From contig NC_045430.1 in the NCBI RefSeq assembly GCF_902635505.1, forward strand, positions 25,345,064-25,409,063: DNA of 64,000 nucleotides, in the 5' to 3' direction. The notes below the pieces were generated by a model. The model worked only from the letters and a program-made list of their open reading frames with translations, was not told the origin of the DNA and searched no databases. How positions within the stretch are numbered: the stretch's first letter is position 1; each line of letters opens with the position of its first letter. Shown one piece after another: positions 1 to 9,695 of this stretch. A program made the position numbers and the translations under genes. The DNA is from Sarcophilus harrisii. Lineage: Eukaryota; Chordata; Mammalia; Dasyuromorphia; Dasyuridae.

Positions 1-136
1 TATGTACATCTCATGATTCTACATACTTTAAGGAGCTCCTGTATTTTTATATGCCTATAGGGTCTTGTACATAGTATATGATCAAATGTTTATAATAGAA
101 AGAATGCATGTGAGGGGTATTAAGATTTCTACATTT

Positions 137-786
137 TATGTTTGTAGAAGTCCCTTTTCTAGTGGCTAGAAACTAGAAACTGAGTGGAGGCCCACCAGAT
201 GGGGAATGACTGAATAAATTATGGTATATAAATGTTATTGAATATCATTGTTCTCTAAGAAATGACCGGAAGGATGATTTCAGAGAGACCTGAAGAGACT
301 TATATGAACTGACGCTAAGTGAAATGAGCAGAACCAGATCATTATACATGACAACAAGAAGATTATATGATGAAAGTGGCTCTTGCCAACAGTGAGTTGA
401 TTGAGGTCAATTCCAATGATCTTATGATGGAGAGAGTCATCTGCACCCAGAGAAAAGACTGTGGGAACTGAATGTGGATCACAACATAGCATTTTCAGTC
501 TTTTTGTTGCTGTTTGCTTACATTTTGTTTTCTTTCTCATTTTTTTCCTTTTTGATCTGATTTTTCTTGTGCGGCATGATAACTGCATAAATATATTTAT
601 ATATATTGAATTTAACATATTTTTAAACACGTTCAACATATATTGGATTACTTGCCATCTAGGAGAGGGTGTGGGGGAGAAAAGGAAGAAAACTTGGAAC
701 ACAAGGTTTTGTAAGGGTCAATGTTGAAAAATTAGCTATGCATATGTTTTGAAATTTAAAAGCTTGAATAAAAAATTTTTTTAAAG
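137..786 (+). mobile_element. LINE L1, 3' end (3'-UTR type B), 5'-truncated
   Basis: The left part matches the C-terminal end of L1 ORF2 (residues like MEYYCS.RND..DDFR and HELTLSEMSR can be read with damage). It is followed by the marsupial L1 3' UTR with its G-rich stretch near 662-690, a terminal AATAAA-like signal at about 766 and an A-rich tail. It lacks all of ORF1 and most of ORF2, so it is a dead copy. I call this 3' UTR type B to separate it from two other types in the window. Confidence 0.85.
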
Positions 787-854
787 ATTTCTAAATTTTA
801 AACTGTTTTCCAAGACTTAAAAAATTCACAGTAGCTTCAAAAATTACTATCAAT

Positions 855-965
855 CAGCACACATCTATTATTATGCACATATTATGTATCAGGAATCGAA
901 AGACACTGGGAATACAAATACAAAAATAAAACAATTCCTACTGAAAAGAAATTAGCATTCTTAGA
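855..965 (-). mobile_element. L2 LINE 3'-end fragment
   Basis: The plus strand reads like the reverse complement of the L2 3' end: a TTATTATGCACATATTATGT core, then GGGAATACAAATAC. Copies of this module recur throughout the window. Old and diverged. Confidence 0.6.
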
Positions 966-1024
966 GAATAGAGGTAGCAACAAAACATATTGCTAACAGA
1001 ATTTTCTATCTTTAAGGCTACCGT

Positions 1025-1180
1025 TGCCTTTATATAATAAAAACACATTTTCCAATTTTAGTAATTTGTATTTATGAAGCACATTAACACGAACACATTT
1101 AATGTTCACCACAACTTCTTGAGGTAGGCGGATAATAATTTGTAATTATTAACCGCTTCGCAAAGCACTTTGAAAACATT
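1025..1180 (-). mobile_element. CORE-SINE/MIR-like fragment
   Basis: Weak match to a reversed MIR-type tail: AATGTTCACCACAACTTCTTG, GAGGTAGGCGG, then GCAAAGCACTTTG. Only part of the element is left. Confidence 0.45.
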
Positions 1181-1189
1181 ACATTGAAT

Positions 1190-1305
1190 AGAAAATAATA
1201 AGCTACTTGACAGCAGGGGCTGTTCATGCCGGTCTCTGTATTCCCATCAGCCTAGCACCTAGCAAGGCTGATTTAATAAATGCTTCTTGCCTGAATGATT
1301 GGAAG
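1190..1305 (+). mobile_element. L2 LINE 3' end
   Basis: Clear L2 tail in sense orientation: GACAGCAGGGGCTG, CCTAGCACCTAGCA, then TTTAATAAATGCTTCTTGCC. The L2 3' end normally finishes with TAATAAATG..TTGATTGA, as here. Confidence 0.75.
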
Positions 1306-1413
1306 ACACAAAAACGAGTTAACAGTCTTTGTGTCACACAGAAAAAACCCCAGCATCCCCTCCAGAAGCTTTCTTAGTTTTATACTTGTATCATTACCAC
1401 CTGCCACTGGAGA

Positions 1414-1499
1414 ATCTTTCATTCTCCAGGAGGATGCTTGTAAACTATAAGGTAAAAATCTTTCATTCTCCAGGAAGATGTTTGTAAACTAAGGCAAAA
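1414..1499. repeat. Tandem duplication, about 44 bp x 2
   Basis: Positions 1414-1457 and 1458-1499 are near-identical head-to-tail copies, each starting ATCTTTCATTCTCCAGG and ending in GTAAACT plus an AAGG(T/C)AAAA tail. They differ at a few positions and by a short indel, so the duplication is not very recent. Confidence 0.9.
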
Positions 1500-1719
1500 G
1501 CATCAGAGCTGGTAAAGAACTCAGCAAACACATAATCCACCATTCTGAAAAGACTATGAAGCTCCCTAGGCAAAGCCACACGGGGAAGCTGGGATGTCAG
1601 AGTAAGAGATTTGCACGCGGCAACCCCGTTCTCCAAAAGGTGCCATTTGGGTAATTTTGCCCCAGAGGCTGCGCGGGGCATCACAGGAAACGGCACTGAA
1701 GAGCCTGGAGTCTAAAAAG

Positions 1720-1880
1720 CAGCAATTATTAAACGCTTACTGTATGCAGAGCGAAGAATATAAAATAAAGACAATACACATCATCCTTGCCCATCAAGCT
1801 CACTCTTAACGGAAGGAAACAACCGTCGCACAAGAGCTATAAAAGTAACCTTAATTAGACAGGGGCATAAGGAAGTAAGA
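1720..1880 (-). mobile_element. L2 LINE 3'-end fragment
   Basis: Reverse L2 tail (AATTATTAAACGCTTACTGT, then AAGCTCACTCTTAACGG) just outside the ACTR6 CpG island. CpGs inside it are unusually well kept for an old repeat, which fits lying on a CpG-island shore. Confidence 0.55.
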
Positions 1881-2021
1881 ATGAACAGCGAAACATACTG
1901 GAGGCTCAACGTGAGCAGAGGCTCCAAGGAAGCAGCCGGTGGAAGGCAAAGGGGACATTCAGAGAAAAGGCAAAGAATCTGGAGGGGAATCGTCCCAGAG
2001 GGAGGGGGCCAGAAGCTGGGA

Positions 2022-2063
2022 GGGGGGAAAGGGGCGGAGCTTGGGGGGAAAGGGGCGGAGCTT
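2022..2063. repeat. Exact 21-bp tandem repeat x 2 with GC boxes
   Basis: Two identical 21-bp units (2022-2042 and 2043-2063), each carrying the Sp1/KLF-type core GGGGCGGAG. They sit at the downstream edge of the ACTR6 CpG island, in the gene's first intron. Confidence 0.9.
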
Positions 2064-2209
2064 GCAGCAGTTCGGACCCTTTCATTTCCTCCCTCCTCCC
2101 TGCCCCAACACGTCGCAGGCACTTGACAATTGAATTCATAAATGGGCTAGTTGCTACTCCTGAAGTCTCGGGCGAGACAGGTCCTCCTCAGGTAGCCGCT
2201 CCCACACCG

Positions 2210-2251
2210 TCCCCCCCCCCCCTCACTCTCACACACACACACACACCTCGG
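2210..2251. repeat. C-run and (CA)n microsatellite
   Basis: A run of about 12 C followed by CTCACTCT and roughly nine CA units, inside the CpG island and ACTR6 intron 1. No function inferred. Confidence 0.9.
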
Positions 2252-2456
2252 CCCCCAACCCCCACGTGTATAGGCGGGACTTCCGGCTGCAAACATAACA
2301 ACCACCCCCACTTCCGGGTCCCCGAAGCCGCCACAAAATTGGCCACGGAATCTCCTTTCCACTCCAAAGCCGAGAGGCTCGGGGACCCGGACCAGATTCT
2401 CCCTGTGTCAGAGAAGCCCTTTCCTTCTCATCCCAAGCCGAGCAGCGGCCGCTCAC

Positions 2457-2524
2457 CTGACGTTGTCATGACTGTAACCAATCTTGGCATTGTAGGCCCC
2501 GTTATCCAGCACGAGCGTGGCCAT
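2457..2524 (-). CDS. ACTR6: ACTR6 coding exon 1 (actin-related protein 6)
   Basis: Read on the minus strand, the ATG at 2524-2522 opens MATLVLDNGAYNAKIGYS followed by HDNV. This is almost identical to the start of human ACTR6 (MTTLVLDNGAYNAKIGYSHENV). The exon holds 68 coding bases and ends ..GTC AG before a consensus donor (AG/GTGAG, GT at 2456-2455). The split codon begins AG, fitting the serine that follows in human. ACTR6/ARP6 is a nuclear actin-related protein of the SRCAP complex, which exchanges H2A.Z into nucleosomes; the LDNGAYNAKIGY stretch is the first phosphate-binding loop of the actin fold. Only about 5% of the protein is in the window. The ATG is the first in the exon, directly behind the NRF1-rich promoter. 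The next gene on the other side, BLTP3B, points the opposite way. Confidence 0.95.
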
Positions 2525-2551
2525 TACCCCTCCGCCCGCAGAGGAAACTAC

Positions 2552-2563
2552 TGCGCAGGCGCC
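2552..2563. promoter_or_regulatory. NRF1-like site in the ACTR6 leader or promoter
   Basis: TGCGCAGGCGCC lies 28 bp upstream of the ACTR6 ATG and matches the NRF1 consensus YGCGCAYGCGCR at all but one core position. NRF1 sites near start sites are typical of housekeeping genes. Confidence 0.6.
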
Positions 2564-2742
2564 TTTTCTCCCCCTCCCTCCCCCTTTGGAGGCGGCCGCT
2601 CTTTCTGGCCCTCCGACTCTGGCTTCTCTATGGTTCGGAACCCAGAGGAATAGTTAGCTTCTCACTGCGCCGCTCTCGGGGCAGGGGAGCCTTTTGAAGA
2701 CTTCCCCCGTCACGTGGTGAGGAGGGCCGGCGGATGCTACAC

Positions 2743-2754
2743 GCCTGCGCAGTG
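2743..2754. promoter_or_regulatory. Second NRF1-like site
   Basis: GCCTGCGCAGTG, about 220 bp upstream of the ATG on the gene's strand. An E-box (CACGTG, 2711-2716) is 27 bp away, between the two NRF1-like sites. Confidence 0.55.
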
Positions 2755-2959
2755 AGGACTTATGAAGTCGGGCGCCCAAACCAGGGGGAATGATAGCGTT
2801 TGTCTGTGTGCCTTTCTTTGTAGGGTCCTAGGCCCGGAAGTGGGGCGGATCTTGGGAGTCCTCTAGTCCTATCCAGAGTGAAAGCGAGAAAGGGCGCTAG
2901 GACCGTAGCTCCGGAGCTGAAAGTGTCCGCTGACTAAACGAACGAAGGAAGGAAGGAAT

Positions 2960-3220
2960 AAAGCCTTTATGAAAGCCCTTACTGAGTGCCAGGCGCCACG
3001 CTAAGCGCTGAGTCACTGATAGCAGGAAAAAATGCACGGCGCCTGTATTTTTTTCCATTCAGGTGGAAGCTAGGTGGCTCAGTGAGCAATTCGACCCATT
3101 TCCTAGCTATAACTCTGCGCAAGTCACTTAGCCTCAGTTTGCCCATCATTAAAATGGGGAGATAGCACGCACTTACGTAGGGGGTTGCGGAGGTCAAACG
3201 GAATGATATTTAGAAAAGGT
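2960..3220. mobile_element. L2 3'-end scrap (-) followed by CORE-SINE (+)
   Basis: 2960-3030 reads as a reversed L2 tail (GAGTGCCAGGCGCCACGCTAA). 3055-3220 reads as a plus-strand tRNA-derived CORE-SINE: AGCTAGGTGGCTCAGTG head, GCAAGTCACTTAGCCTCAGT middle, AAAATGGGGAGATAG core. Both are old. Confidence 0.65.
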
Positions 3221-4080
3221 TTGTTCTTCCTGCGTTCTGGGAGACGGACCGTGACAACAGGAGGGTGACGTCTTAACTTGCAAGTGACTCGGATTTAAGT
3301 GAGGGCTGTGCAGCCATCAGCCTCGGTCCTCCCATCGCCGGCCCTGGAGGCAAGGGGAGACCCCGCTCCCTTTCCCAGATTCCGGTCCGTCTGAGGCAAA
3401 GCCCCAAGAACCGAGGCAGAAAGTGACCCCGCTCGCCTTCACAAAAGCGTCAGGGTGGAGAGGACCTTCGCCAGGGTCAGTGTCACGGGGAGTGAGGAGG
3501 ACAAAACATGGATGCGGTGGAATGGAAAGCGGAAAAGCCGTCTTGGGCTGAATGGTATGGGCATTTCATGGAATGGAGATCCAGAAAGCTGCTCACCAGT
3601 GGCTCACCTGAGGAGGAGGCTGCTGGGCAACCAGCGGCAGACGCTTTGTCCTTCCATTTAATAACAAGTCTGTCAAGGCTCCGTGTGAATGGTGTGAGTA
3701 AGTGTATTTGTGCTGAGGGAGGAGATGATTGAGGCAGAATGACATATCCTGAGAGGTGTGATCTTGGGCAAGCCAGATCTCACAAATCAAGGCGCCCCTC
3801 CGGGACTGTGCTGCAGAGAAGGTACTGGTTTCTATGGATAAAAGAAGTTCCTCATGAGCGCTCTCCACATTCATGAAATCATAGGGCCAGTTAAAAAAAC
3901 AAATTCTCCAAAGACAGAAGCAATTTTCTTTATTAGGAACTGCTTCTATCCCTGAACAAGCAAATTCACAAATCGGGCCATTTCTCCCACCCTGTATCTC
4001 TCCTCCCCTTCTTCTCCCTCTTTCTCCGTCTTCCTCTTTCTGTTATACTCTTCCTCCCTCCCTTTGTCGTCCTTTCTCTT
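3221..4080. other. No gene or clear repeat recognised
   Basis: Moderately GC-rich flank of the CpG island. Short open frames here show no family resemblance and no splice-site context. Part of 3600-3800 may be a worn SINE (GATCTTGGGCAAGCCAGATC) but the match is too weak to call. Confidence 0.5.
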
Positions 4081-4129
4081 CCCCTACTTTCTTTCTCTCT
4101 CATTTGATCCTGATCTTAATTCTGGAAGA

Positions 4130-4714
4130 TAGTTGGTAATGTTCTCTCTTCTCTTCTCTCTCTGTGTATCTCTTTCTCTTTTCTCTCCTTCTCTCTGTGT
4201 CTCTGTCTCTCTCTGTCTTTGTCTCTGTCTCTCTTCTCTCTGTGTGTATCTCTTTCTCTTTTCTCTCCTCTCTGTGTCTCTGTCTCTATCTCTGTCTTTG
4301 TCTCTGTCTCTCTTCTCTCTCTGTGTATCTCTTTCTCTTTTCTCTCCTTCTCTCTGTGTCTCTGTCTCTATCTCTGTCTCTTTGTCTTTGTCTCTGTCTC
4401 TCTTTTCTCTGTGTGTGTATCTCTTTCTCTTTTCTCTCCTTCTCTCTGTCTCTATCTCTGTCTCTTTCTCTCTTTGTCTCTGTCTCTCTTTTCTCTGTGT
4501 GTGTATCTCTTTCTCTTTTCTCTCCTTCTCTCTGTGTTTCTGTCTCTATCTCTTTCTCTGTCTTTCTCTCTGTCTCTCTTCTCTCTCTGTGTGTATCTCT
4601 TTCTCTTTTCTCTCCTCTCCTTCTCTCTGTGTCTCTGTCTCTCTCTGTGTGTATCTCTTTCTCTTTTCTCTCCTCTCCTTCTCTCTGTGTCTCTGTCTCT
4701 ATATCTTTCTCTGT

Positions 4715-4761
<47 letters not shown>

Positions 4762-4908
4762 TTCTGTCTCAAGCTTTCTTTCTGTGTTTCTCTGTGTCTC
4801 TTTCTCTCTTCTCTCGCTCTCTCTCTCTCTCTCTTTCTCTCTTTTTCTGTCTCAAGCTTTCTTTCTGTGTGTATCTGTCTTTCTCAATCTCTCTCTCCCT
4901 CCCTTTTC
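4130..4908. repeat. CT-rich tandem array with higher-order units
   Basis: About 780 bp made of TCTC, TGTCTC and TTTCTC words. It is not a plain microsatellite: a longer marker, GTATCTCTTTCTCTTTTCTC, recurs at about 4166, 4246, 4325, 4417, 4503, 4593 and 4651, giving units of roughly 58-92 bp. Near the right end a second marker, CTCAAGCTTTCTTTCTGTG, occurs twice about 84 bp apart. All three plus-strand frames stay open for hundreds of codons of Leu/Ser/Phe, an artefact of composition. Confidence 0.95.
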
Positions 4909-4910
4909 CC

Positions 4911-4952
4911 CCTACACACACATACACACATACACACACACACACACACGCA
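4911..4952. repeat. (CA)n microsatellite
   Basis: Impure (CA)n with ATA interruptions, directly abutting the CT-rich array. Confidence 0.9.
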
Positions 4953-4989
4953 TTTTAATTCAAACCCACTGAGGCATTATTTTTTTAAA

Positions 4990-5190
4990 CTCAAATTACC
5001 ACATCCACATTGGCGAATATATGCCTGCAGGGTAAAGCCATGCAATTATAGAACTTTAGAGCTGGCAGCAATCACAGAGATAAATTGGTTGAACCCTTGC
5101 ATTTTACAGATGAGTGAGCCCAGAGCCAGGAAAATGACATGATTCACTCGGGTTCTCCGAGCTAATTAGTGGTACAGTGCCTTGGATATT
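4990..5190 (-). mobile_element. MIR3-like CORE-SINE
   Basis: The plus strand reads as a reversed MIR3 tail: ATAGAACTTTAGAGCTGGCA, then CATTTTACAGATGAGTGAG and GAGCTAATTAGTGG. Old and diverged. Confidence 0.6.
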
Positions 5191-5262
5191 GTGGAAGTAC
5201 TTTGCTAGAGGGAAAATGATCTACTGGATAAATGTCCTGGAAAGTAGAGGAAATGTCTTTTG

Positions 5263-5288
5263 CTGAAGAAGAAAAAAAAAAAAAAAAA
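5263..5288. repeat. A-rich run
   Basis: Near-pure A run of about 25 bp; no recognisable retroposon precedes it on the plus strand. Confidence 0.8.
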
Positions 5289-5499
5289 GGCTGGGATATG
5301 AGAACAAAGTGAGACATGTTTCATCAGCCTTGGTAAGCATATTGATTGATGGGAAGGAAAATATTCAGAAGTAAAACATCAGAAAAGCAAAAACTTAGAA
5401 ATTAACAAGAAAGTATAAAAGAAGAAAGGGAACTTTATAACATACTTAAGATGAAGAATAAATAACTTTGAGGAAATGATTTTCAAGTCCCCATCCCTC

Positions 5500-5750
5500 C
5501 CAAAAACTGAATGAAACTGAATGATACAGCCTTCCTTTCTCCATCATTTTAATGCTAGTCCACCTTCCTTGTGCTGATTATTTTCAATTTATGTCTATCG
5601 TGTTTGCACATGATAATTGATATGTTATTACCTCCATTTGACTGTCAGCTCCTTGAAGGCAGGTTCTTTTTTGCTTCTCTTTATACCCCCAATACATGAG
5701 AGTGCCCGGCACATAGTGACCCTAAATAAATGTTCCTTGAGTTGACATTC
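5500..5750 (+). mobile_element. L2 LINE 3' end
   Basis: Sense L2: CTGTCAGCTCCTTGAAGGCA, CCCCCAATACATGAG, CGGCACATAGTGACC and finally AAATAAATGTTCCTTGAG. One of the better preserved L2 tails here. Confidence 0.8.
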
Positions 5751-5761
5751 CCTCCTAAATA

Positions 5762-6110
5762 AAAAGTATTTAAGTACTCATTGGAGTTCACATGTTTGGG
5801 AGATTTCAGGGTTTAGTATGAGATTTCCGAATTCACACCTCCATTAAGCCCTGCCTCCAGAAGGCGGAGTCAACCTTTTACACTCAGCATAAATAGAGCT
5901 TCAGTGATCCACTGGAGGGAGTTACTTCAGAACATTGACTGGAGAGGAGCACTCTGGGAGGAAGCCCACAAGCCCACTCTCTGAGGCAAGAGAGATTCAT
6001 TGTATCTTCCATCTTGGTGCTGGCTGGAGGCTGAAGAAAGCAGAGGCAAAGGACAAAGCTGCAAGAGCTTTTGGAACCAAGAAGTTAACCTATCAGCTAA
6101 AATCCTACTT
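5762..6110 (+). mobile_element. ERV LTR fragment, LTR family B (class II-like)
   Basis: Shares long stretches with the solo LTR at 33648-34135 and with 13690-14035: ATTCACACCTCCATTAAG, AAGCCCACAAGCCCACTCTC, GAGAGATTCATTGTATCTTCC, GGTGCTGGCTGGAGGCTGAA, AAAGCTGCAAGAGCTTTTGG. The 5' end is missing. A fossil. Confidence 0.7.
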
Positions 6111-6202
6111 TAACTCTTTTAACAAAATTTCTTTGTTGTACTTAAATACTTTTTGCTTACATGAGCTCTCTAAAGGTGTGAACATAAGCATTATTGTCTA
6201 TC

Positions 6203-6344
6203 AGTATTAGCTACTTATCACCTTGTAAGGATTCCCTCTAAGGTGTGAATCAATAAGCACTGTATCAATTCCATTGAGTTAACACCAGGATTCTGGCATC
6301 TCCCTTGAGTTTTCACCTTGTTTCGAGTTGAGGTGACACTAAGA
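6203..6344 (-). mobile_element. ERV LTR 5'-end fragment, family B-related, inverted
   Basis: On the minus strand it starts TGTTGGAATCTTAGTG and runs through CTCAATGGAATTGATACAGT. The same module is seen on the minus strand at 17160-17300, and a related TGTTGGAATC start is at 13064. It lies in inverted orientation next to the plus-strand LTR piece at 5762-6110, so this locus is rearranged or holds two fossils. Confidence 0.6.
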
Positions 6345-6639
6345 TTCCAACAGTACAACTCTTGTTGTGCTCATTAGTTTTGCCAATATAGTTTGCACCC
6401 TTTCTTCCATTTGCTATTCAATCATTCCTTCCTTTATTCAATGGACACTTTCAGCTCTGAGTTATGGTTCAGTCCCCACATCTAGATGTGCTCCAAGGTC
6501 CTTCCTTCCTTGAATCTGGAACATATCATGGAAAATAAGGGATCTTATCTTTATCTTTTGATAGGAAAAGAGGGGATAGAATTATTGGAAAATAAAGGTA
6601 ATATACAAATAGAGGATAATCAATTTTTAAAAGTTTAAC

Positions 6640-6775
6640 TTTTCCAGTCTTTCAAGCCCAATTCATATGCCATAATTTTAAGAAGCTTTTCCCAATTACC
6701 CACAGTTAGATAATATATACCCCCAGATATTTTCTCTACCCCCATGCTGCAATATGAGCTCCTGAATTAATGAAA
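6640..6775 (+). mobile_element. L2 LINE fragment
   Basis: CAAGCCCAATTCATATGCCA, then AAGCTTTTCCCAATTACCC and GAGCTCCTGAATTAATGAA, resembling the sense L2 3' region. Diverged. Confidence 0.5.
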
Positions 6776-6779
6776 TAGC

Positions 6780-6965
6780 TAAAATATGTAAGAAGTTTTA
6801 AGGTTTGTAAAACACTTTACAAGTTTTCTCATTTGATTCTCACATTAACTCTGGGAAACAGGTGCTAATGTTATATCCTCATTTTTCAGATTAAAAAAAA
6901 TGAGGCTGATGAGTCTAAGTGATTTGCCCAAAGTCACACACAACTAGTAAAATTTAAGACAAGAT
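6780..6965 (-). mobile_element. CORE-SINE/MIR-like element
   Basis: Reversed SINE tail: AAAACACTTTACAAG, TCTCATTTGATTCTCACATT, CATTTTTCAGATTAAAAAAA, GTGATTTGCCCAAAGTCACA. Confidence 0.7.
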
Positions 6966-7044
6966 AGAAAACAGATTTTTCAGACTCTTAAGTCTTGAAG
7001 CCTATTCCATATGCCATCCAACTGCCAATTAATGGAAAAAAACA

Positions 7045-8640
7045 ACTAGAATTTGTTAAGCACCTACTATGTGACAGGCTGGGCAGTTAGGTGACACAAT
7101 GTGTAGAGTGCCAAACTGTGGGTCCTCTCCCTTCAAATTCAGCCTTAGGCACTTACTAACTTTGTGACCCTAAACAAGTTACAATTCTGTTTGCCTCAGT
7201 TTTCTCATCTGTAGAATGAGCTGGAAGGGCAAACCACTCCAGTATCTTTGCCAAAACCAAAACACAAACAAATAAATGAGGTCATAAAAATCAATAAAAA
7301 CGTGTCAGGCACTCTGCTAAATGTTGTGATAGTTAAAGCAAAAAGAAGACCCTGTTCTCACAAAGTTCACAGTCTAATGCAAACAACTATATATAATTTA
7401 AGATAAAGTCAAGATGAATTGGGAGTAGAAGGAAAACCCTAAAGTTAAAGAGGACTGGGAAAGACTTCTTACAGAAAATGGGACACTAGTTGAGACTTAA
7501 AGCAATTTGGGAGGTTAGAAAGCAAAGTTCAGGTGGAAGAGTGTCCCAAGCATGGGGGACAGCCAGTGAAGGTACCAAGAGTCAGGAGATAGAGCATTTT
7601 GTGAGCAGAGCAGCAAAGAGGCCAGTGTCACTGGATCAAAGAATATATGGTGGGAATAAGGTATAATTCTGAAAAACTAGGAGAGGCCCAGTTTATGAAG
7701 GGCTTTAAAAGCCATGCAGTAGATTTTTATATTTGCTCCTGGAGGTAATAGGAAGCCACTGAAATTTATTGAGTGGGAGTACAAGGATGACTTGGATTTT
7801 GACAGCCAAGTAGAAGATGAACTGGAACAAAGAGAGATTTCAGTAGGAAAAACCAACCATCAGTCTATTAGAATAGTCTATTTATGAGATAATGAGGGCT
7901 TGTACCAGGTGTCAGAGAAGAGAACATGAGAGATGTTGCAAAGATAGAAAAACAGGACTTTCCAGTCAGTATAAGGGGTGTGTGGGAGGGTAAGGGATGA
8001 GAGAGTGAAAGGATTAGAGAATGACACCTGAGATTTGAGCCTGAGTGACTGGAAGGATTGTGGTCCCCTTGAAAGTGATAGAGATGTTAGGAAAAGAGGT
8101 GGGCTCAGGGGAAAGATAATGAGTTCAGCTTTGGACATGTAGAGTTTAAGGAATATCAAGGTTGGGAGAGAGGTGACATTAAACAAGTTGTTCTAAGAAT
8201 CATTCACAGAAAGATAATCATTGGAATCTTAGAAACTGATAAAGTCACCAAATGAGGTAGTACAAAAAAAGGCTTAGAACCTGGGCGGGGAGTGGGGGGT
8301 TCTCGTGGTTAACAGGCAGAATCTGGTTGAAAACCTAACAGAACAGACTGAGAAATGATCAGACAAGTAGCAAGAAAAATCAGAAGAGTAGTGTTTGGAA
8401 AACCTAGACAGAGAGATCAGCAAAGAGAAAAGAGTGATCAGCAGCGTCAGACTGCAGAGGGGTCAAGAAGGAGGAGGATTGAGAAAAGGCCATTAGATTT
8501 GGCCATTAAGACACCATAGGTAACTGGAGAGAGCAGCTTCATTTGAATGATAAGATCAGAAGTCATAATACAAACAGCTAAGAAGAGAGTGGGAGAAAAG
8601 GAAATTGTGGCACCTACTGTAGACTTCTCTCTCAAAGAGT
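7045..8640 (-). mobile_element. L2 LINE, long copy with ORF2 3' part
   Basis: From its tail (GTTAAGCACCTACTATGTGA at 7055) rightwards the plus strand is a long reversed L2: CACAGTCTAATGCAAACAAC, TTTATGAAGGGCTTTAAAAG, AATAGGAAGCCACTG, TGAGTTCAGCTTTGGACATG. On the minus strand 7878-8186 still reads FLKLYMSKAELIIFPLSP, matching the L2 reverse-transcriptase C-terminal part (HLKLNMSKTELLIFPP). It is degenerate, and split by a younger SINE at 7080-7301. Confidence 0.8.
7080..7301 (+). mobile_element. RTE-tailed tRNA-derived SINE, inserted in L2
   Basis: Head TGGGCAGTTAGGTGACACAA, tRNA-like middle, then the BovB/RTE-type tail CAAACCACTCCAGTATCTTT. Flanked by GTGACAGGC (7071-7079) and GTGTCAGGC (7302-7310), a 9-bp duplication with one mismatch. 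The L2 reads continuously across the insertion, so the SINE is younger. Confidence 0.85.
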
Positions 8641-8868
8641 TTAGAAACTAAGGGCACAAGAAAAATAACACCAAGGAGGGATGGATGACTAATTCCTGTC
8701 CCAAAACCGGGTATGGGACTCTCCTGACCTGAATGAAGGCAGAGACAGAGTTGACAAGAGATCAGATAGCCCCTCGCCTCCTACAATCCATTTAGGAACT
8801 CCTCAAAGAAAGGGATTAATCAAGCTTTGAGTCAAGTCACTTCAAGCACTAACTACGGCTTCTACTTT
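8641..8868. other. No gene or repeat recognised
   Basis: Short unassigned stretch between the long L2 and the next L1 3' end. Confidence 0.4.
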
Positions 8869-8869
8869 G

Positions 8870-9292
8870 GAAGAAGATGAAATGGCAACAAGATTATACA
8901 ACGGTGGCTCTTTCCAACAATGAGAGACCAGTTCCAATGATCTTGTGTTGAAGATAGCCATGTACTCCCAGAGAAAGGACTGTGGGAACTGAGTGTGGAT
9001 CGCAACACAGTATTTTCACTTTTTGTTGTTGTTTGCTTGCATTTTGTTTTCTTTCTCATTTTTTTCCGTTTTGACCTTATTTTTCTGGTGCAGCACGATA
9101 ACTGTATAAATATGTATACATAAAACATCTTTTTTAAACATGTATGACATATATTGGATTACTTGCCATTTACGGAACGGGGTGGGGGTTTGGAAAAGGG
9201 AGGGAAAAGCTCGGAACACAAAGTTTTGCAAGGGTCAATGTTGAAAAATTATCTTTGGATATATCTTGAAAATAAAAAGCTTTAACAAAAAA
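8870..9292 (+). mobile_element. LINE L1 3' end, type B
   Basis: Same 3' UTR as at 137-786: GAAAGGACTGTGGGAACTGA, TGTGGATCGCAACACAGTAT, GCAGCACGATAACTG, ending ..AAAAAGCTTTAAC and an A-tail. 5'-truncated. Confidence 0.85.
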
Positions 9293-9514
9293 AAATTAAA
9301 ATAGATATCAAAGGCAAAAAGGAAAATGAAAGAGGCCAACTATATTTCAGATATTTAGATCCTGTTTCATTTTACCTGACAGTTTTTTTCTTTTTTCTTT
9401 TTCTTTTTAATTTATGGAATAAAATAAGCATTTCCATAACATAGTATGATAAAAACAAAAGCAATTATAATAAACACATAAGCATTTCTATAACAACATA
9501 GTAATATGTATATA

Positions 9515-9520
9515 GTAATA

Positions 9521-9559
<39 letters not shown>

Positions 9560-9695
9560 GCAAAGGCAGTTGGGGTAAAGTGACTTGTTCAAGGTCACAG
9601 AGTTAGGAAGTATTAAGTGTTTGAGGCTGGATTTGAACTCAGGTTCTTCTGACTTCAGGGCCTGTGTTCTATCCACTGTGCCATCTAGCTGTCCC
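9515..9695 (-). mobile_element. (TA)n/T-run plus poly(A)-tailed tRNA SINE, reversed
   Basis: A (TA)n run (9515-9542) and a T-run (9543-9559) precede the reversed SINE: CAAGGTCACAGAGTTAGGAA, GGCTGGATTTGAACTCAGGT, TATCCACTGTGCCATCTAGC. Read on the minus strand this is an L1-mobilised SINE with its A-tail. The TA run probably grew from the tail boundary. Confidence 0.85.

Larger units (their letters stand above)
1..2456 (-). other. ACTR6: ACTR6 intron 1 (partial)
   Basis: Everything left of the exon 1 splice donor at 2455-2456 should be intron 1 of ACTR6, read on the minus strand. I looked for the expected next exon, which in human ACTR6 begins with residues VIPNCQFRSK, and did not see it, so exon 2 lies beyond the left edge. 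The intron contains a 5'-truncated L1, several L2 and SINE scraps and a small tandem duplication. No other gene is visible. Confidence 0.75.
2030..2900 (-). promoter_or_regulatory. ACTR6: CpG-island promoter of ACTR6
   Basis: A CpG- and GC-rich block in an otherwise AT-rich window, centred on the first ACTR6 exon. It contains two NRF1-like palindromic sites (2552-2563 and 2743-2754), an E-box CACGTG at 2711-2716 and another at 2263-2268, and ETS-like CTTCCGG cores near 2280 and 2309. No TATA box is apparent. This is the usual architecture of a housekeeping promoter; the exact start site cannot be set from sequence. Confidence 0.85.

Noticed and set aside
1-2400. Second coding exon of ACTR6
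   Set aside because: No minus-strand frame reading VIPNCQFRSK was seen; presumed beyond the left edge.
4133-5142. Plus-strand frames of up to 307 codons rich in Leu, Ser and Phe
   Set aside because: All three frames are open at once because the CT-rich array lacks stop-forming words. Not coding.
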